Source of the DNA: Beaufortia kweichowensis
Taxonomy: Eukaryota > Chordata > Actinopteri > Cypriniformes > Gastromyzontidae
Direction: 5' to 3'
Length of the DNA: 64,000 nucleotides
NCBI GenBank assembly: GCA_019155185.1
Contig: CM032809.1
Location: 11,533,512-11,597,511 of the forward strand
Shown: positions 24,558 through 36,299 of the stretch, piece by piece
How the letters are laid out: each line of letters starts with the position of its first letter
Position numbering within the stretch: position 1 is the first letter of the stretch
Position numbers and translations under genes: made by a program
Notes under the pieces: model-generated
Database searches by the model: none
Told to the model about the DNA's origin: nothing
The model's input: only the letters and a program-made list of their open reading frames with translations

Positions 24558-24893
24558 CTAAATGCAAATTCTGTACATATACGTACCACTTAGACCCCCC
24601 AGAGACAGACCACCAAGTCTGGACAACCTTCTCAGCCTATGTTTCAATCTCCATTTGGTCATCTCTTCATTGATGGGGTATCCCATGACACTAATGATTC
24701 TCAAATGATTTGGACAACTAGCAGACAGCTTGTCAGCACACCACTTGATCCCAGCAGCTCTTTCAGACCGCCCAGTTATACATCTGTTAGCTCGCGATAA
24801 GAAAAAGGCCCGCAACCTCGCGGCGGTAACCGCGGTTTGTTGAGAACTGTAGCATTTGCGGAGCTTTTTCTTTTTCACAGCGGTACGAGTCAT
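24558..24893 (-). CDS. Unrecognised 111-codon open frame, possible exon or gene relic
   Basis: Open minus-strand frame starting MTRTAVKKKKLRKC. Its C-terminal half (about ISVMGYPINEEMTKWRL, then KHRLRRLSRLGG) looks more protein-like than the other desert frames. Near its end, AGTG|GTACGT could be a 5' splice site. The 5' half is CpG-rich (GCGGTAACCGCGG). I do not recognise the protein. It lies where irx2 would be expected in the irx4-irx2-irx1 order, and in human a small gene sits head-to-head with IRX2; I cannot show any link. It may equally be a GC-rich non-coding element. Confidence 0.2.
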   Translation of the reverse strand: MTRTAVKKKKLRKCYSSQQTAVTAARLRAFFLSRANRCITGRSERAAGIKWCADKLSASCPNHLRIISVMGYPINEEMTKWRLKHRLRRLSRLGGLSLGGLSGTYMYRICI

Positions 24894-25300
24894 TGGATAA
24901 ATTATCGGGTGCTTGTCTATTGACCTCCCTCAGAGACTGACAGCAGCCAATACCGCTTGACTTTCTTCCCAGGAGGGTCACTCTAAAATTCAAGGGGAGG
25001 GGTCTACTGAGAATGGTGACGTCTACTGTTTCCTATCCAGTGCAGTTTAGAGAGGAAACGAGGGGAAAGAGAAACAGGACACCCGCCAACTGTTTATGTG
25101 ACCAGTGTCTGGGCCGATCGCAAGCTGGCCGGGGTTAATATGGCTCATTTGACTCAATTACATAAAGCACTGACTGGGGAAGAGGATAAAACGAAGATCA
25201 AATGACACTTTTTGCACTCCGTTACTAACCTAATGAGTTTTCTTTTTTAAGCAGCATTGCGTGTACAATTTGCGATCCCATAATGCACTGCTACAGCCTC
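24780..25300. promoter_or_regulatory. CpG-rich block, candidate old promoter or conserved element
   Basis: CpG-dense at 24790-24890, then a non-repetitive stretch (GTCTGGGCCGATCGCAAGCT, GGCCGGGGTTAATATGGC, TTGACTCAATTACATAAAGC) with several homeodomain-type TTAATAT/CAATTA cores. It stands out from AT-rich flanks. Confidence 0.35.
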
Positions 25301-25356
25301 AGTGAAAAAAATGTTATAGCTGGTGGACAAAGTGAGAAAAATGGTAATTTTATCAC

Positions 25357-25359
<3 letters not shown>

Positions 25360-25387
<28 letters not shown>
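25360..25387. repeat. (GA)n microsatellite
   Basis: About 28 bp of GA dinucleotides ending in GGGG. Confidence 0.95.
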
Positions 25388-25390
<3 letters not shown>

Positions 25391-25879
25391 ATTACCTGAC
25401 GATTCGCGTCATGCCTAACAACGCCCTTCAGCCTTGACATATTTACAACAAGGCACTGGTCTCTAGTACTGTATTGCTTTTTAAAAACAGTTACCACACA
25501 AATATTAAAGCCTAAAAATATGCATCAATGCAACTTTCATGACGCAAAATTACTAAAAGTCTTCCTTCCGCTGGAAAAAATAGGCCCTGAGTGACTGCGT
25601 GAGGGTGCTGCGTAGTGATACACAGAATCTTTGAGTAAAGCCCTCATAGATGTGATTGTGTATTGTGATAAAAAACTAAATCAAGGGCTAAAACTAACAT
25701 TTTATTTAGATTTTACAGTGGAAATGAATGCTGCAAGATCTCACCAAGTAAAATTTCGCTTGTATCTTTATAACTTAGTTTCTCAATCACATCAACTGAG
25801 TATCTATATTAAATAGTGACATTAAAAAAGCAGCATTACCAAAGAAAGCCTTTGAATATTATGGATGATTAATACACAC

Positions 25880-26330
25880 AACACACACGCTGACACCCCA
25901 TGACAATAAGCGTAGCCTCAGTGTTCGCCGAGCTTTGTGACGGCTTCTAGCGCAGATGGACATATTGACGGGCGTCAGATAATTCCCACCCTCTCTTTGT
26001 AATGGGCAGAATAATGGCTAGTTTAAACACCGTAGCAAAACAGATGAGCGCCGATTACATTAAAGCACAATCCCATTAGTCTCTCTTTAATAAATGACCT
26101 ATTCCTGTACAGCGAGGGGGGTGACTCGGGCGTGCTCATCTTCTGCTGATAGGGCCAGAGCTTAATGAAATGGTCTTTTGTGCGCTTGGTTGAACTCATT
26201 TGATTTTTTTTCCCCCTGCAGACTTCCTGTATCCTGTGATAAGTCCTCAAGCCACTGAAGCCTATAATGACTCCATTACCGAGACCCCCGGCAGACTGTG
26301 CCTGCGTGTTATGTGTATGTGTGTGAGAGA
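25880..26330. promoter_or_regulatory. Candidate conserved non-coding element
   Basis: Non-repetitive block: GAGCGCCGATTACATTAAAG, CACAATCCCATTAGTC, AGGGCCAGAGCTTAATGAAA, TGCAGACTTCCTGTATCC and ACTGAAGCCTATAATGAC. TAAT cores are dense and composition is mixed. No frame across it looks like protein. 25400-25880 and 26330-27039 otherwise show nothing certain. Confidence 0.4.
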
Positions 26331-27039
26331 CTGAGAGGATGAAATACAATGTGTGTGTGCATCACATTATCAAATGTAATCATTTTGCAGTCAAGCTGGT
26401 AATTGGGTGTAATATCGGCCAACATGATAACATATGCGCACAAACACATCTCCCATACAAATTCACATTTACGCCACTACGTATATTCTCGCATACAGTC
26501 GAGAACATACTCAGATATGTACACTTTTGGTAAATAATAGGCTAGTAATTGTGCTAAGCTAAGGGGAAGTCACCATCTACTGTACTGGAAGACACAGAAG
26601 GTCAATTGGTTGATAATTTTGTTTTTGTCTCCTGAAGCATGAAATATGCATATGCAAACATTTCTAAACATACACACATGTGCACGATAATGAATTCATG
26701 CAGGTCCTTCTGTTATTGATTTGTCACCACCAACCTTGTTTCATGCAACTGCAATTACCACACAGGAAATTCTGCAGCCTCAGGGAAAAATCCATACTGC
26801 ATTTCAGACACATCACACTGGAGTAAGACTTAATGTCCATCAAACATTTATTTTAGCCCTGACGGACTTAAAATAGCTCATGATGAACACTAGAATTGTT
26901 TTTTTTTTTGCATTTTATCAAGATTGTTGTAATTGTAGACTAAACCTCAATGGGTTTATATTAGTAATTATGCTGTACTGTACGATTCTGTATAATAGCA
27001 ATGCCTGCTGTATGATATTTATTATTTATACAAATTAAG

Positions 27040-27270
27040 GTACTGACAAAAACTTTAGTACAGAGAATTGTACCAGTTGCCAAATCATCTGAAATTTCTG
27101 TGATTTTACTACCTTTTCATTTTATAAATATGAATGTGACAATTCTAATAACAGCACTGACTATGAAAAATCATGCTTTTAACATAAAAATGCTTTAAAA
27201 CAAACTGTAAGAGAGACCTAACATATTGAGCTAACAGTATGGTAAAAACCTTTGGTAAAACTTTTTATCA
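27040..27270 (-). mobile_element. Unnamed GGCAATTCCA-family transposon, copy 3 (partial)
   Basis: Contains GAATGTGACAATTCTAATAA, GCACTGACTATGAAAAATCA and GTATGGTAAAAACCTTTGGT in the same order as the copies at 28156 and 46398. Ends missing. It is followed by a short (TA)n run at 27277-27292. Confidence 0.65.
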
Positions 27271-27639
27271 TGTTGTATATATATATATATATTCTGTCAC
27301 GAATTTCTACTAAAAGACCACAGTAACTACTAGTGTAACTATAGTAAATGTTTGTGGGTTAATCATTTTTATTCCTGAAAAACACCTCAGTGATGTCTAA
27401 AAACTGTTATCATATGGCAGGAGCTCAGCATCACTTCCACAAAACTGATGAAAGATCTCCTTGTTCTTCACCTTTACAGGGTTTAGCATTCCCAAAGAAA
27501 TTCTAGAACGACCACAGAAACTCAAAAACCTGCTGCAAACACAAGGAACAAGAAACACAAGGATTAGGATTCGACCAATCTTGTTAGCATTGAATGTGTT
27601 TGTTTGCTCTGTTTGTTTGCTTTTTACTTTCTTCACCAC

Positions 27640-28030
27640 TTAGTCCCTGCGACTTGATTGGTCCGCGTGTCACAACAAAGACGGATGGGTCGTGCAAACA
27701 AACCAACAACTAAAGGCCATATCAAAAGTGCACTGTGGGACTGTCCCGAACTCTCTCGGGCCTCAGCAGGACTGTCTACGCTGATTTATAAGGGGAGGAG
27801 TAATAAACGTTCGTTTAAACAGCCCGGCCAGACAACAGACTCCACAGCGCTATCTTCTCAAGCATGACACTTGGCTTAAAGTAACAAGGCTCATATTGGG
27901 GTAATTGTATCGTGCTCATCGGAGGCCCAGGGCCACGTTTAGGGGTCATAAATCAACTACCGGCCTGCTTTTGACACCACTATCAAGGGGTTCCTGTGTA
28001 CTCTAAATAAGTCAGCACAAAGTCATTATC
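27640..28030. promoter_or_regulatory. Candidate conserved non-coding element
   Basis: GC-balanced, non-repetitive block. It contains a small palindrome CCCGAACTCTCTCGGG, forkhead-like GCAAACAAACC, GTTTAAAC, and a long stretch (GGCCCAGGGCCACGTTTAGG, GGTCATAAATCAACTACCGG, CTCTAAATAAGTCAGCAC) with the texture of a deeply conserved element. Confidence 0.4.
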
Positions 28031-28155
28031 TTGAATGGGGATGTTGTGGCTGTCATGTTCAATAGTGAAATGTAGAAGAATTACTAAAGTCGGGCTTATC
28101 AGTCCAGTGGGAAACATATGGAGTGTCATTCATACTGGGAGTTCCATGTTATTTG

Positions 28156-28600
28156 GGCAATTCCAGCATTGTGGACGGGACATTTTCAGTCTTGATCTCG
28201 ACCATCTTGAATATATTGAACCATCTGTTTATATTTCACTAAAGTCTTGTTGATAGAGTCCAAAAAAATACCAGTCTATGCACATGTTATCTATTTTTAA
28301 AAATTATGGATGTGACAAAAAAGAACATATGTTTTTAAGATGCAACATACTTTGTAGGATTTCTGTGAATTATATTAGACAAACCAGAAGCAATAACACC
28401 CAACAAATGAAGAAGAGATGACTCTTTAAAGAACATGAAATTGTTATTTTATTTTCATTTTCATGTGCCTATTTATGAGGAACATCAGATGTTATGGACG
28501 TGACAATTCTGAAAACAGCACTTTACCTGACTATGAAAAATCATGCTTTAAACATATGATGAAAGCCTTTGATAAAAAAAACGGATATTCTTATAAACCT
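28156..28600 (-). mobile_element. Unnamed GGCAATTCCA-family transposon, copy 4
   Basis: Starts GGCAATTCCAGCATTGTGGA. It then carries GACATTTTCAGTC, ATTTCACTAAAGTCTTGTTG, TATGGATGTGACAAAAAAGA, CAACATACTTTGTAGGATTT, AGAAGAGATGACTCTTTAAA and ATGGACGTGACAATTCTG, in the order seen in the other reverse copies. The far end is truncated. Confidence 0.85.
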
Positions 28601-28789
28601 GTATATATTAAGGTTTATTGATTCATTTTAGTAAATAAAAATGTTACAGACCTACAAATAATATGCGTCTATGATAAGCAAGTGTGAGGTATAAAAGATC
28701 AACTGTACATTTGTACGTAGCTGGGGCTAAAATTCAACACAAATTTGACATCATCTCTGATCTCCGAAGCAGTGGATGACATCAACGAG

Positions 28790-29950
28790 TTCTGCCTTTC
28801 TCTTACCAATTTAACGAACAATAACAGCCCGTCCTGACTTGAAAGATTTTGCCTTTTACTCTGGAATCCCTTTCACCTTTCCCAAATAAAAAGACAACCG
28901 TGCAATTGATAAGTCGAATCGCAGCTAAGACAACAAACTCTGCCAGAGTCAATTCAGGCCAGTCACTTCAGCTCCTCGGCAGAGCTGGAATAAAGAGCCT
29001 CGGCAGGGTCACCGATTCAAAGAGAGTTCCTCCTTAAGACTCATGGGTAAAAATCTCCTAAGCCTATTTAGTTTTCAAACAGCACTGTCTCCCCCTCAGT
29101 GTCACAGCAGGTCTGTGGTATCCAAACATGTCTTCATTTACTCACTGTGTGTTAGTGTGTTCGAGAAATTCCCCGTTGAAAGGGACGCCATTATTATCGC
29201 TTCGTCAACTCTCATTCAGCGGTTTCCTGACCTCTCACCCCGGGCTATGGCAACAGTGAGAAAAATGTCCGTCTTGAGTGACAGGACTGAGAAAAGCTGG
29301 CCCCTCCCCTCTCCTCCAATAGGCATTTCAAACACTTTCGGCCAACAATGAAGGTTTGGGTGTAATGGATCAATGAGGGGATGATGACTGTCAAAAGAAC
29401 ACATACTCCTCACACAAACCTGATTATCTCAGCGTGACGGAGGCCAGGGCGAGCCGCGGGGAGGTCGCCCCCCCTGCCGGGCACCTCCAATTGGGCTATC
29501 GTGGAACACGAGCACCGGGCTGTCAGGCCTTGCCCTCTCCCATCCAGCAGGGGCCTTTACCAAATCTATTCATACGAGCAGGACGATTCTCCATCCACAA
29601 GTTGGGGGATGGAGGTCCGGCCATTGTTGGACATAAGTGCTGAAAAGATCCACCGCCCCGCACACCTCGACAACCAGCATTTCCCTTAAAAACACCACTA
29701 AGACACCCATGGCCGAAACCCTCCCCTGAAATCTCCCCTTTATGGTGAATGTGAAGGAAGGGATCCGGGACAGAAAAGAGCAACAGGAGAGCCCCATCTC
29801 AGATAAAGCTCCAGCTAATCTGCTTTCATTTGGGCTTTTGGAGCAGCGGTGGATGTTTGTCCTCAGTGCACTTCTGTTTCCAGGGCAGACATACAGTATT
29901 AGAGGCCTGCAGATTAGTCATGGGGATGAATGCATGTAGATTGGATGTTT
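28790..29950. promoter_or_regulatory. Large candidate conserved regulatory block
   Basis: The longest repeat-free, GC-balanced block of the desert. Landmarks: GGACGCCATTATTATCGC, TCACCCCGGGCTATGGCAAC, CCTCCAATAGGCATTTCAAA, CCTGATTATCTCAGCGTGAC, CACCTCCAATTGGGCTATCG, CTCCATCCACAAGTTGGGGG and AGCTCCAGCTAATCTGC. Open frames overlap on both strands in several registers with none dominant, which argues against coding and for constrained non-coding sequence. Confidence 0.45.
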
Positions 29951-31000
29951 AGGCTCCTTTTCACATACTTTCAAAGGGTGAGATCCGCTATCGCAAAATG
30001 CTAATCTCAAGACACGGGTTCGAGCGTAATAAGCGTAAGATAATATGTGCACGTGATCTTCGTTCCGGGCCTGTTGAAAAACAACAGAATGCTGATTAAA
30101 ATGACTTTCCCTTTGGGCTTGATAACAATTTCATTTTAATGTTAAAATATTTCATCTTATCTCAGCTGAATATGCAGAGACAGCTGTAACATAAGCCATC
30201 TGTTGGATGATGCTCTGTGGCACTTTTAAAACATTGCTCTGCTTGTTTGAGCCTCATATTCAGTCCAACACAGTTGGGTAGGGTAAAGGTTGTCATTTTT
30301 TGCTTTTAGAGATTTTAGATTTGACTGAAAGCAAAATCTTACTGAAATCTTATGCTTAATAACCCAACCTTGTGACCTTAAACTTTCGTTTTATCCCTGA
30401 TTTAGCTTTTTTTATTAAAGCATTTTTTGTTATAAATCTATGCCATTACAAACATGCAAAAAAATAATTGTAAGATACACTTTGCAATTCTCACAAATGC
30501 TGAAAGTGATAGCTTTTTTATTCAAGGAATAAAAACATAATAATACATAATAATGTACATAATAATGTTTATGTACAGGCTTACTTCAGTCAACAAAATT
30601 GTAAAGTTTGGTTTCTTATTAGTAAACTTGCATTTATGAATGTGAAATTTGGTCAAAGGTATAAAAAATAGAATAAATTATAAAGAAATTATAAAAAAAA
30701 TGATAATTTCAGGTTAATCAGTAAAGCCAAAGACTAAAATTTCCCATTTTTCTTTGTTTGTAAACGCCTTTTGGTGAATTATTCGATGTGCCCATGAGGT
30801 TTGACAAATCTGTAAAATGATTTTAATTTGACCTAAGCTCTTTCACTCATTAGATTTTTTTTTGTTGATCTGTCAGTTTTGTTCCTCATGTAAACTTTCT
30901 CAAATACCTTTTTTACATGAATCTAAACCTTTTTCTCTTCAGCTGGACTCATAGTATTGCTGCTATTTTCTGCTGTCTGTATCGCTCACCTCTGGGACTG
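29951..31000. other. AT-rich spacer
   Basis: No gene and no repeat ends seen; long A/T runs around 30400-30720. Confidence 0.4.
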
Positions 31001-31520
31001 AAGCCCGAGGCTACATCTCTCTCACACATTATTTCACTATAATTAAGAGTCTAGGGTTTCAGGGACTCCCCCTTCATCCTGTAACATTACATCAGTATCA
31101 TCACTATTGTGATTTGATTCGACTCTCTTCAAAAGGATTTACGAGCCAGTAAAACACGCAACCTTATAGATTCAGTCATCTCAGTAGCAATAGTAAAGGC
31201 ATTGACTGGATCCATCTGCCGAGACTGGACTGTACTATGATTGACAGCAGGGCTGAGTCCTCATGGACGAGCTGTGAGACAGGGATTGACTGGTTTTGTC
31301 TATGAGGGAAAATGGCTACATGGGACTATTGCTGTGAGTGGCAGGAGGCTGTTCTGAGTAGATACAGTACAAGTTTCCTTCGCAGGGGGTTGAGGAGACA
31401 CAGGATTGGCCATATCATCAATTACAGGAATGATTGACAGGTGAAGTGTGTGTACTGAGCTCCAGATGTAACTGCTCCCAGCAAGAGACGTTAGACTGCG
31501 AGTAATCAATCAGTGTCAAC
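31001..31520. promoter_or_regulatory. Candidate enhancer with two PBX-MEIS composite sites
   Basis: Non-repetitive block with two perfect TGATTGACAG decamers at 31238-31247 and 31431-31440. This is the composite site bound by PBX with MEIS/PREP. Other words include CTCATGGACGAGCTGTGAGA and ATATCATCAATTACAGGAA. Irx proteins are themselves TALE factors, so a TALE-driven enhancer is plausible. Confidence 0.45.
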
Positions 31521-33119
31521 GGCAGCTTTGCATTATGTAAAACACAATTCTGATATTAATCTGGTATTAAATTATCTGGTATTAAAGTATAAAATAATGT
31601 ATCAGAATATTAGATACCAATAGGATGAGCGGGTTCTTCTTTATTTAGAATAAAACATTCTAATGGTTTTCATTACAAATGATCAATAAAACTATAAAAA
31701 ATCCTTTATGCAGTATTTTGTGGGATTATTTCAGCAGGTTTTAATGGTATTCTAGTGGTTCCCATTCAGTACCAGTAGAGACCAACAGAGACCATTATAG
31801 TTAAAACCAATAAAACTACTATAATAACCTTAAATCTATTACAATTTCAACAGGTACAAAATGGGGAACGCTTCAAAATTAATTGATTTTGTATTCTACT
31901 ATGTAGCTCTGCTTTACGCAATAGACATCTTGTCGTCTTTTATTAGGTACAGTATGAATGAGACTGAAATCACTTTGTTCTAAAAACATCTTTACATAAA
32001 TCTATTGACACACAGTGCAGTGTGGATATAATTTATTTGATGAGATGATACACAGAGCTAGACACCAGATCTCCACCATGTGGTTACAGTCTGAAAGATT
32101 CCCTATTGACATCTCATTCCATCACTGTACAGATCACACCCACCGCACTAAACGAAATGTCTGGATCCTTTATATTAGGTTATAGCTTCAGTACTGTTAC
32201 CTACATTCATTAGGACAATTCCGGTAGACAGGAAGTCAATAGACACATGCATTACCTCAAGTGAAAGATAGAGGGCAGCCTTGTGACAAGAACAGCCACG
32301 CAGGCTGCAATTCATCAACTTAGAAACTGTCAACAGTCAAACGCTAAAACAGCATGATTAAATAATGTATCTACAATATATGACATTTACAAATGCATCT
32401 GTTTATCAGTTGATTAATTCAGTGCAACCATATTTTTATTTAAAAAACATCTCTTCCAAGCACACCCATGTCGCAGACACCCTGCAGTGGCTGCCATTTA
32501 AACAGTGTAAATAATTGAGGAATAGCATTTGCCGTCATCCCCTGCATGAGATGTGTGTATAAAAGAGCATCAGATCTTCTCTTTGAGAGGAGGAGTCTGA
32601 TGTCGTAACACACTGAGATCTCCACACCAGCTAATCGATGGAGGAGTCAATGACGGCCCCCTTTCAAGCTGTTTACAATATGCGCTTCCTTACAAATCCT
32701 GAGAGTAAAATTGTTTTTTGAGTTTGCAGTAACATGTAAGCATTATACCACTTTAAATGACAGTATGACGCATTTCCGGTTTTATTGATTTTTATGATCA
32801 GATATTTATACTCTTAATTCAACACTCATCTTTTCTCAGCTTGCATCCCACGTCATCTTTACTGTTATTTATATTTTATTATAAAATTTTAGTTTTAGAT
32901 CCGGTTTGTAAAGCACCTTTGCTGATACAGTGTTGTTTTTAAAGCGCTATATATAAATAATTGTAATTGTTCGATTGATTAAATTAATTGTAGGCTACGT
33001 CGTTTTTTACCCCGATTGCACATTGCTTTTAATGATTTAAGAAGTGAATCTTTAAAAAGTTAAATGAATAATCAGTTTAAAGAAAGTTTCTATACCGTTT
33101 CAACATGTTTTTGTCTAAA
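31521..33119. other. AT-rich spacer with a small candidate element
   Basis: 32440-32720 is mixed in composition (CACCCATGTCGCAGACACCC, CCAGCTAATCGATGGAGG, TCAATGACGGCCCC) and may be conserved. The rest is AT-rich with no gene. Confidence 0.35.
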
Positions 33120-33560
33120 GTTAATTAAAGCTTCATGTCGGTAGAGTCTGTTTCAACGTATCACACCTTGCAGCTATTTCTGGCGCTACGTCATGTTAGC
33201 TTAACCTTGCCAAGACACCCTGCAGCTAAGCTTGCAGTTAAAACAAAACAGAATTAGGTTACAAATGTCTAACAGAGACGTGTGGCCAAACCGATACAGC
33301 AGACGCCGACGGATTAAGGCCTGTTTTCATTTAATTAGGTTTTTAATAAAGTGCTGAATGTTCAGATTTGGTCACGAACAAACGGGTCTTGTACGGATGT
33401 TTGTCCGGGAAAGCTGCTCACCTATGGCCGGGTGAAATAACTTCCTCTCCCATGATCCTCTCTGCTGAGACTCACTTGCTGCAGGATTACAGTATAATCA
33501 ATCACTTCAGTGCGCTGCCCTTCATTATTATAACAAAGTGCTGGTAGTAATCCTAAAGCT
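33120..33560. promoter_or_regulatory. Candidate conserved non-coding element
   Basis: Repeat-free block with ACGGATTAAGGCCTG (OTX/PITX-type GGATTA), TTCATTTAATTAGG and TTTTTAATAAAG homeodomain cores, GGTCACGAACAAAC and GCAGGATTACAGTATAATCA. Confidence 0.4.
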
Positions 33561-33837
33561 GTTGGAGATTTATTAACTATTAACATTTTTATACATGCAA
33601 AACTTTTTTTAATGGATATATAAGTCCTCAGTTAATGAATTGTCTCCAGACCTCACAAAGCGGTAAAAAAAAATGTTAAATGAATATGTGAATATTTTAG
33701 AGGCTCAGAGTAAACAGGTTTGGATGTGTGAAGACTTCAGAGGGCTTTTCTCTGCCTGTTATAGGATGACAGAGAAGACTGAAAGCCTATTTTAGTTAGT
33801 GTAAAAGCCTATTCTATGATTAAAAAAATATTTAAAT

Positions 33838-33857
33838 ACACACACACACACACACAA
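33838..33857. repeat. (CA)n microsatellite
   Basis: About 20 bp of CA dinucleotides. 33561-34173 is otherwise AT-rich with nothing notable. Confidence 0.9.
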
Positions 33858-34173
33858 AAGATATAACAAATCTCAAATTTTATAGTTGATCTTAGGCAGT
33901 GTAGATTTTGTGCTGCATGTGCATGCTCTCTCACACATATCGAAATTGTATATTAAGGATCTTTTTTAAGTTGTTTTCAAGTTGTTTTTAAGGTTTTCTC
34001 TTAAAAAAAGCAGATTTTGTGAACATGAGTGATGTATATGTATAATTATATTTAATTTTAATATACTATAGGTCACAATTAAGGTATGTTATACCAGAAT
34101 AATGTGGAGAACTCTATATTCACTTTTTTATATAAAGCCATTTTTAAGTACAACCCTGCCACTAGAAGTAATC

Positions 34174-34455
34174 TTAAAGGGATAGTTAACCCCAAAATTA
34201 AATTCTTTTATTATTTACTCCCTCTCATGTCATGTCAAACCTGTATGACTTTCTTGCTTCAGCAGAACACAGAGGAAGATATTTTGCAAAACGCTGGTAA
34301 CCGGCACCCATTGACTTTCATAGTATGAACACAAGATACAATAGAAAAAATATCTTCTTTCATGTTCCACAAAAGAAAGAATCATATACAGGGTTTGAAT
34401 GACATAAGGGTGAACAAAGTAGGACATAATTTTTATTTTTGGGTGGACTACTATG
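34174..34455. mobile_element. MITE, 'GGGATAGTTCAC' teleost family, copy 2
   Basis: Begins TTAAAGGGATAGTTAACCCC and ends TTTTTGGGTGGACTACTATG. The interior (CTTCAGCAGAACACAGAGGA, TTGCAAAACGCTGGTAACCG) matches the copy at 3096-3406 closely, though the hairpin arm on the right is shortened. Confidence 0.8.
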
Positions 34456-34589
34456 GACTAATGGTTGATGTACATTGGTGATGCTCAGTAATATCTAGGT
34501 AAACAGGTGTTTGATGTCATTGATGTTCCTATATTGTGTATTTTAGCACAGCTGGAACACTGGAACGCATACATTTTAAGCAGCCGTAA

Positions 34590-35620
34590 TTTACATCAGG
34601 TTATTTAGGTTTATTCGTGCAGACAGATGAGCTGAAGATGTGTGCTAAATGTCATCACATATGGCTGTTGCTCCCTCCGGACCGCCTTGTCACGCAGTCA
34701 AGACTCCTTCCTGATGTCTGTACAGAGCCGCCGGGGATCAGCGCCCACTTTATCAACCAGTCATCAATCTTTCATCTGCCCCTTATTTATAATTAATGCC
34801 TTTACACAGCAGTTGGTTGTGGGGTCCATACAGGTGCCCGTGTGCGCTTAAGTATAATAAACAACAAGGCTATGTGGCGAAATGTGTCAATATCGATGTT
34901 CACAAAGTCACTCTGGCAGAAACGAACACGCTGGCCGACTTCAGCTGGAGACGGTTTCCCAGAATACATTACACAGGAAATAAGAGGAGACCTCTGCTCT
35001 CTCTCGGACTTCAGATGTCTTTGTGGCTCTAATGGAGGAGCTTTCCTCTGATATGATTGAAGACAGAAGAGCTCTCCTGGCGCACCTCTCCCCAACCCCC
35101 AGGCCAGCATCTCAAAGGGAAGGAATAGATTATCCCCCTCACTGAACCCCACCAACTCAGACAGCCAGTGCAGGACATTATCATGTCAAAATATGGCATC
35201 ACTTAATTTCCATGGCAACCCCATGTCAGTAGATCTCAGCACTGCATGGCAGAATTTCAACATCCTTTTTATTACCAAATACCCCCAGCTGACTGTACAA
35301 AACAATAAATCATAATTTACGCTCACATTTTAGACATTTTGTTTACAGAGGTAACGTTTGTTTTAAAGTAGCGGAAAGTTCGCTTCCCAGTGGTGTCAGG
35401 GCGCAGTGATTGACACAGGGATGTGTATTATTTTCACATGAGTGGATTTGCAGTGGAGGGAAGGGTTGAGGAATAATGCATTAGAGCTCTCTAATCTGGT
35501 TAGACTAATCTCAGTCGCCGCTGCTGAGCTCAGAGACACAGAGAGGGATGCTGCAGGAGATGCTTAGGAGCGCCCTGGGACGAGAATGTCAGATTCAGGC
35601 CCTCAGGTTATATCTTATAT
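34590..35620. promoter_or_regulatory. Run of candidate conserved non-coding blocks
   Basis: Mixed-composition, repeat-free blocks at 34620-34860, 34890-35260 and 35390-35620. Words include CTTATTTATAATTAATGCC, CACTCTGGCAGAAACGAACA, CCCCTCACTGAACCCCACC and CTAATCTGGTTAGACTAATC. A PBX-type TGATTGACAC lies at 35407-35416. Frames up to 117 codons cross on both strands without any recognisable domain. Confidence 0.35.
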
Positions 35621-35915
35621 GAATCTGAACGAATGTTACACTTGATTCATTCTTAAAGAGTGAGTGTAAATGTGTGTGACTGTGTGTTCTCATATGAACA
35701 AAGAACTGATGTCATTAAAGTTTTTATAAAAAAACGATATGATGTAAAAACTGAACATTTGTCACAGCTGGAAAGGGCCTCATAATATCAAGGTGAATTT
35801 GACAAAAGCTCCCGGTTGTTTTCACTTACAATTAAAAGACAGAAAATACATTTACAGTTAAGGATTAAGCAGATGCTTTAGCAGAGTGAGGAAAAAACAA
35901 CATGATTATGATTTG

Positions 35916-36145
35916 TACACTCTAAAAACAGATGTGTTAAAATAACACAAGATGTGTCTAGTTAGGGACAACACACAGATGTGCTGTCCCTAACTAGACA
36001 CATCTTTGTGTTAATTTAAAAACAACACATTTCGTGTTACTTTTAACTCAACTTGTGTTGTCCCTTTTATGTATTTAACACTTTTGTGTGTTAAACAAAA
36101 ACAAAAAATGTGTTAAAAAAATAACACATCCTTTTTTAGAGTGTA
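35916..36145. mobile_element. MITE with TACACTCTAAAAA ends and an internal perfect hairpin
   Basis: The left end TACACTCTAAAAACAGATGT pairs with the right end CATCCTTTTTTAGAGTGTA. TA at each border is a possible target duplication. Inside, 35949-35970 and 35985-36006 are perfect 22-nt inverted repeats around a 14-nt loop. Rich in ACAC and TGTGTT words, like a family common in fish. Confidence 0.8.
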
Positions 36146-36299
36146 TAAAGAATATAAAAAAATATAAAAACAAGTACAATGTTTTTATTATCAATCAAAA
36201 CATTCCCATTCGCATTAATGCAATACAAAAAAGTCCTAAAAACAGGCTTTTTTTAAAAGCAAAATACAAATTTCTTTCTTTTTGATGTGGGGGTGAAAT

